A stretch of 64,000 bases of DNA from Liolophura sinensis (lineage: Eukaryota; Mollusca; Polyplacophora; Chitonida; Chitonidae): NCBI RefSeq assembly GCF_032854445.1, contig NC_088295.1:88706644-88770643 (forward strand). The letters run 5' to 3'. Position 1 is the stretch's first letter; each line of letters opens with the position of its first letter. The notes under the pieces are model-generated. The model saw nothing but the letters and a program-made list of their open reading frames with translations. It ran no database searches and was not told the DNA's origin. Shown piece after piece: positions 61,501 through 64,000 of the stretch. A program made the position numbers and the translations under genes.

Positions 61501-61967
61501 ATCAGTGTGCTCTGTTACATATCTGTGCTCTGTGTACATATCAGTGTGCTGTGTGCTACAGATCTTTGTGCTGTGTGTTAGAGGTCATTGTGTGATGTGT
61601 GTTACAGATCATCATGTTGTATGTTACATATCAATGTGATGTGTGTTACAGATCAGTGTGCTGTTGTTAGAGGTCATTGTGTAATATGTGTTACAGATCA
61701 GTGTGCTGTGTTTTAAAGATCATGATGTTGTGTGTTACAGATCAGTGTGCTGTTGTTCGAGGTCATTGTGTAATATGTGTTACAGATCAGTGTGCTGTGT
61801 TTTACAGATCATCATGTTGTGTGTTACAGATCATAGACCAGATGTGGCCATATGTAGGGGACTATGTGGTTGACTACATCAAGACTAGCCTGGAGCCATC
61901 CATCAAGAAGAGTCTACCAGGCTCACTCCAGTCCTTCAAATTTGTAAAGATGGATTTGGGAGACATT
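46255..61967 (+). CDS. ESYT2: Extended synaptotagmin (E-Syt), first three coding exons
   Basis: E-Syts are ER-anchored tethers that bind the plasma membrane through C2 domains and move lipids with an SMP domain. Exons 46255-46539, 52312-52353 and 61830-61967 are all phase 0 and give 155 codons: a charged N-terminus, a hydrophobic hairpin anchor (residues ~28-55), a Lys/Arg/Glu-rich linker, LPSW-VIFPDVERAEWMNK, then the SMP domain start IIDQMWPYVGDYVVDYIK. The WxxFPDxERAEWxNK motif is diagnostic. The SMP remainder and C2 domains must lie right of 64000. The symbol is by homology; invertebrates usually have one E-Syt equally related to vertebrate ESYT1-3. Two huge introns (5.8 and 9.5 kb) carry the window's largest repeats. 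Confidence 0.95.
46540..47099. other. E-Syt intron 1, left part; poly(C)/poly(T) run
   Basis: A C13-14 run followed by T9 lies at about 47071-47098 immediately before the large inverted repeat. Otherwise nothing recognised. Confidence 0.4.
47100..49690. mobile_element. Large foldback element with ~0.75-kb inverted arms
   Basis: Arm 47100-47880 (plus) matches arm 48955-49690 read in reverse over its whole length with moderate divergence. Shared blocks include CATACCTTAGCAT, ACCATGCACTGTTCATTTTC / GCCATGCACTGTTCATTTTC, GAGCTGCTATAGGTCAGGTG, CTTTCTTGTGCAAATGACC-complements and GACAGCAACAATGTTATTA. The ~1.07 kb spacer has no transposase-like frame. A non-autonomous foldback DNA transposon is the likeliest identity. 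Confidence 0.85.
49691..51692. other. E-Syt intron 1, right part
   Basis: No exon recognised. At about 51250-51370 a CTTTCACAAATTTGTTAGG...AAGTTACGAAAAA segment resembles a small CACAAA-type foldback element. Short open frames at 50186-50434 and 51386-51670 have no family match. Confidence 0.35.
51693..51854 (+). CDS. Small open frame, possible alternative E-Syt first exon
   Basis: A 53-codon frame reads MDEPSKWHAMKYLFSEFCPD then HTLYVTFSIAVFSILAKF. A donor-like TTGTAC|GTAACA at 51764 is phase 0 and would join in frame to VIFPDVERAEW 0.55 kb downstream. That transcript would lack the membrane hairpin. No homology is recognised, so it may be chance. Confidence 0.2.
   Translation: MDEPSKWHAMKYLFSEFCPDHTLYVTFSIAVFSILAKFSPDNFLCNTPVHSVK
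51855..52311. other. E-Syt intron 1 sequence before exon 2
   Basis: AT-rich, nothing recognised apart from the exon 2 acceptor at its right end. Confidence 0.4.
52312..52353 (+). CDS. ESYT2: E-Syt exon 2 (42-base microexon)
   Basis: Acceptor TATCTTTCCAG, donor AACAAG|GTGAGT. Encodes VIFPDVERAEWMNK, the most conserved E-Syt motif just before the SMP domain. Confidence 0.97.
52725..53115 (+). repeat. SINE copy with tRNA-like head
   Basis: Head TGGCTGACTGGTTAGAG (A box) and AGGTTCAACTC (B box) about 40 bases later are tRNA-like. The body at 52975-53080 has CAGATGGTCGTGGGTTTCC, ATAACGCTGGCCGCCC and GAAATATTCTTGAGTATGG, with an AAATAAATAAA tail. A second GGTTCAACC at about 52843 suggests a duplicated or composite head. 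Sense to E-Syt. Confidence 0.8.
53168..57655. repeat. ~73-bp satellite, about 61 copies, E-Syt intron 2
   Basis: Units of 72-74 bases contain GTGCCTTGAATATGGTGTAT, CTGGTGTA(AAG/CAC), TCTCAAGTTGAGACACACCT and GAAT(ACGG/CGG/CAG)TAAC. Variation is concentrated at a few positions (AAG/CAC, TTATAG/TCATAG/TTTTAA, TTTG/TTGG), and blocks of several units recur together, as in higher-order repeats. Open frames here are by-products of the repeat. Confidence 0.97.
57656..58740. other. Gap between two satellites in E-Syt intron 2
   Basis: Unique-looking AT-rich sequence. A short TTTATAGCCC / TGTAGCCC / TATAGCCC repetition lies near 58375-58440. No exon recognised. Confidence 0.45.
58741..60022. repeat. 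58-bp minisatellite, about 22 copies, with hairpin
   Basis: Unit: TGTGATCATGTGTGCCTGAC, TGGCATGACAAGATGCCAGC, TTTGTGCTAACATCTCCC. CTGGCAT and ATGCCAG within the unit are perfect inverted copies with a 6-base loop. Main variants are GACA/GTCA, AAGA/AAAA and CCAGC/CCGGC. Confidence 0.97.
60023..61029. other. E-Syt intron 2 between arrays
   Basis: No exon or repeat recognised. Confidence 0.4.
61030..61829. repeat. 15-22-bp minisatellite running into the E-Syt exon 3 acceptor
   Basis: Units like TCAGTGTGCTGTGTGTTACATA (22 bases, with 15-base and longer variants) fill 800 bases. In the right third the unit becomes GTGTTACAGATCA(GTG/TCATG), which is the same as the real acceptor and exon start GTGTTACAG|ATCATAG. 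Long plus-strand frames of Cys/Val/Tyr-rich sequence are artefacts of the repeat. Confidence 0.95.
61830..61967 (+). CDS. ESYT2: E-Syt exon 3: start of SMP domain
   Basis: Acceptor GTGTTACAG directly follows a tandem array of the same sequence. Encodes IIDQMWPYVGDYVVDYIKTS, LEPSIKKSLPGSLQSFKFVK and MDLGDI. Donor GACATT|GTAAGT. Confidence 0.97.
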
Positions 61968-63179
61968 GTAAGTCAGACTGATAGAATTACATGTACATGT
62001 AATTTTTGAATTCATGTGATTAGTTGATAGTAAAGTCTTTTTCTCCTTCATCCCTGGTACAGAAGCTGCAGACACATGGGTTTGCTGGTATCTTTGTTTT
62101 CAGGCTATTGCTTAGGTGTCTGCATTCCCACTCACCCACTATAAGGCTGTTTACCAAATCACTTAACTTCCATAGGACTGTTTGTACATATAGCTGTACT
62201 ACTGACTGAACTTCAGTTTTTTCACTATGCTGTTTTTGGCACATACAGTGGTATTCTTTAAATTTGTGGTATATGTTTAATATTTGTGTAGTGGCCTTAG
62301 GGAAAGATTATGGTTTATATATAATGGTACATTTACAAAGAACATTTACATGTTTAAGACATTTAGTTTTACATGCATTACGGTTGCATTGTCTATAAAT
62401 GCTGCTGAGTCAGTATACAGATATGTCTGAGGTTACATGTAATTATACAGGAGCATGCTCGTTAGACAGTTGCGTGAGTTAATCCATAGTCTGTATAAAG
62501 AACGCAGATTATCTCTGTATCATGTCATTGCCTGACTGTTGCATGAAGAATGTCACTGAATCAGTGAGTGGCAAGCAGTGTTAGCCTGGGGCAAAAGTTG
62601 CTATCCATCATCCTCACCACTGTGCTTAATAACGAGCGTGGTGTGGGCATTCAGTTCAGGTGAGCTTGCACCAGATTGTAAACACAAGTTTATGTATGCG
62701 TGACTCGCTCCATATTCATGGTTTTATCCACGCATGTCTGTATTACTGGAAAACACTTTTTTTATGATAAAACAGGTGTATAAATATATGCCTTTCGGAA
62801 GAAATAACAACTGACAGCTGTTTTAGTATTCATGGTGTAGTGTTCATGAATGCATGATTAGATTACTACAGTTTATGTGTCCAGCAACTTATAGGAGGGT
62901 TAGCGTAACTGTTCAACCTTGTCAACCGCCTCTGCAACTGTTGTACTGAAACATTCTGAGAGAACTGCAGGGTGGAGAGGAATAAATTGCACAGTTTTAT
63001 GATGCTTGCATCTTTAATGACACAAACAAATCATTTTTAGCGTTAATTTTATAATAATTGTATTCATAAATTCCACTGAAGAAGTGCTTTAGTGGTTGAG
63101 AAGACTGATGACTTACAGTACATAATCATGTGGACCAGGTAGCCTGGTACCTATGAGGCTCTGTAAGCAGATGTGTATT
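61968..63179. other. E-Syt intron 3, left part
   Basis: AT-rich with no exon recognised; the next SMP-domain exon is not in the window. Confidence 0.45.
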
Positions 63180-63945
63180 TCCCTGACATCAAAAACAAGG
63201 AATCCCCTGAATCCTGATAACTGTATACTGTATTTCACTGACATGGAAAACAAGGAATCCCCTGAATCCTGGTAACTGTATACTGTATTTCAATGACATG
63301 GAAAACAAGGAATCCCCTGAATCCTGGTAACTGTATACTGTATTTCACTGATGTTGAAAACAAGGAATCCCCTGAATCCTGGTAACTGTATACTGTATTT
63401 CACTGATGTTGAAAACAAGGAATCCCTTGAATCCTGATAACTGTATACTGTATTTTGCTGACGTTGAAAACAAGGAATCTCCTGAATCCTGATAACTGTA
63501 TACTGTATTTTGCTGACGTTGAAAACAAGGAATCCCCTGAATCCTGATAACTGTATACTGTATTTTGCTGACGTTGAAAACAAGGAATCCCCTGAATCCT
63601 GACAACTGTATACTGTATTTCACTGATGTTGAAAACAAGGAATCCCTTGAATCCTGATAACTGTATACTGTATTTTGCTGACGTTGAAAACAAGGAATCC
63701 CCTGAATCCTGACAACTGTATACTGTATTTTGCTGACGTTGAAAACAAGGAATCCACTGAATCCTGATAACTGTATACTGTATTTTATTGACATTGAAAA
63801 CAAGGAATCCCCTGAATCCTGGTAACTGTATACTGTATTTCACTGATGTTGAAATCAATGAATCCCCTGAATCCTGGTAACTGTGTACTGTATTTCGCTG
63901 GCATTGAAATCAATGAATCCCCTGAATCCTGATAACTGTATACTG
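63180..63945. repeat. 55-bp minisatellite, 14 copies, E-Syt intron 3
   Basis: Unit: AAAACAAGGAATCCCCTGAA, TCCTGATAACTGTATACTGT, ATTTTGCTGACGTTG. Two main forms end TTTCACTGATGTTG or TTTTGCTGACGTTG. Two right-most units carry AATCAATG for AACAAGG. It appears to finish just before the window edge. Confidence 0.95.
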
Positions 63946-64000
63946 TATTTCACCCAAATTTTAGCGTTTTTCAGGTAAATGTATTCTGATTGACTTATTC

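Noticed and set aside
60936-61639. Plus-strand frames of 210-219 codons rich in Cys, Val and Tyr
   Set aside because: Pure by-product of the 22-base minisatellite, present in several frames at once.

Overview
This is animal nuclear DNA: AT-rich, intron-dense, with GT-AG splice sites, abundant tRNA-derived SINEs, foldback elements and long minisatellites. The SINE tails (an AATATTCTTGAGTACGGCG-like block followed by CAAATAAATAAAT) and the ACATGTACATGTA-rich AT sequence suggest a marine lophotrochozoan, most likely a mollusc. The species cannot be fixed from sequence alone.

Three protein-coding loci can be supported. (1) The 5' end of a secreted flavin amine-oxidase-like gene lies on the minus strand at about 816-3758 and continues off the left edge. 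It carries a one-base frame problem and an altered FAD-binding glycine motif, and a degraded duplicate of its first exon lies just upstream at about 4096-4240. (2) A nearly complete WDR60/DYNC2I1 gene (dynein-2 intermediate chain, ciliary retrograde transport) lies on the minus strand, 23595-45709. I could chain 26 exons in consistent phase (1070 codons plus stop) and propose a short 5-codon first exon. (3) The 5' end of an extended synaptotagmin (E-Syt, ER-plasma membrane tether) lies on the plus strand from 46255. Three coding exons are in the window and the rest lies to the right.

WDR60 and E-Syt are divergent neighbours sharing about 0.55 kb between start codons. The same head-to-head pair (WDR60 and ESYT2) is adjacent on human 7q36.3, so this looks like an old conserved micro-synteny block with a shared promoter region.

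Region by region: 1-4.3 kb amine oxidase exons and remnant; 4.3-23.1 kb gene-poor, with SINEs, a 51-bp minisatellite and one promoter-like GC-richer patch at 12.4-12.95 kb; 23.1-45.7 kb WDR60; 45.7-46.25 kb bidirectional promoter; 46.25-64 kb E-Syt with very large introns holding a ~2.6 kb foldback element and four big tandem arrays (about 73, 58, 15-22 and 55 bp units).

The most unusual signal is that several minisatellites are built from exon edges. One WDR60 intron array repeats the end of the upstream exon plus its splice donor about 18 times. A second repeats the end of another WDR60 exon plus donor about six times. An E-Syt array repeats the splice acceptor right up to the real exon. 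A fourth array resembles the stop-codon end of WDR60. These place many decoy splice sites beside the true ones.
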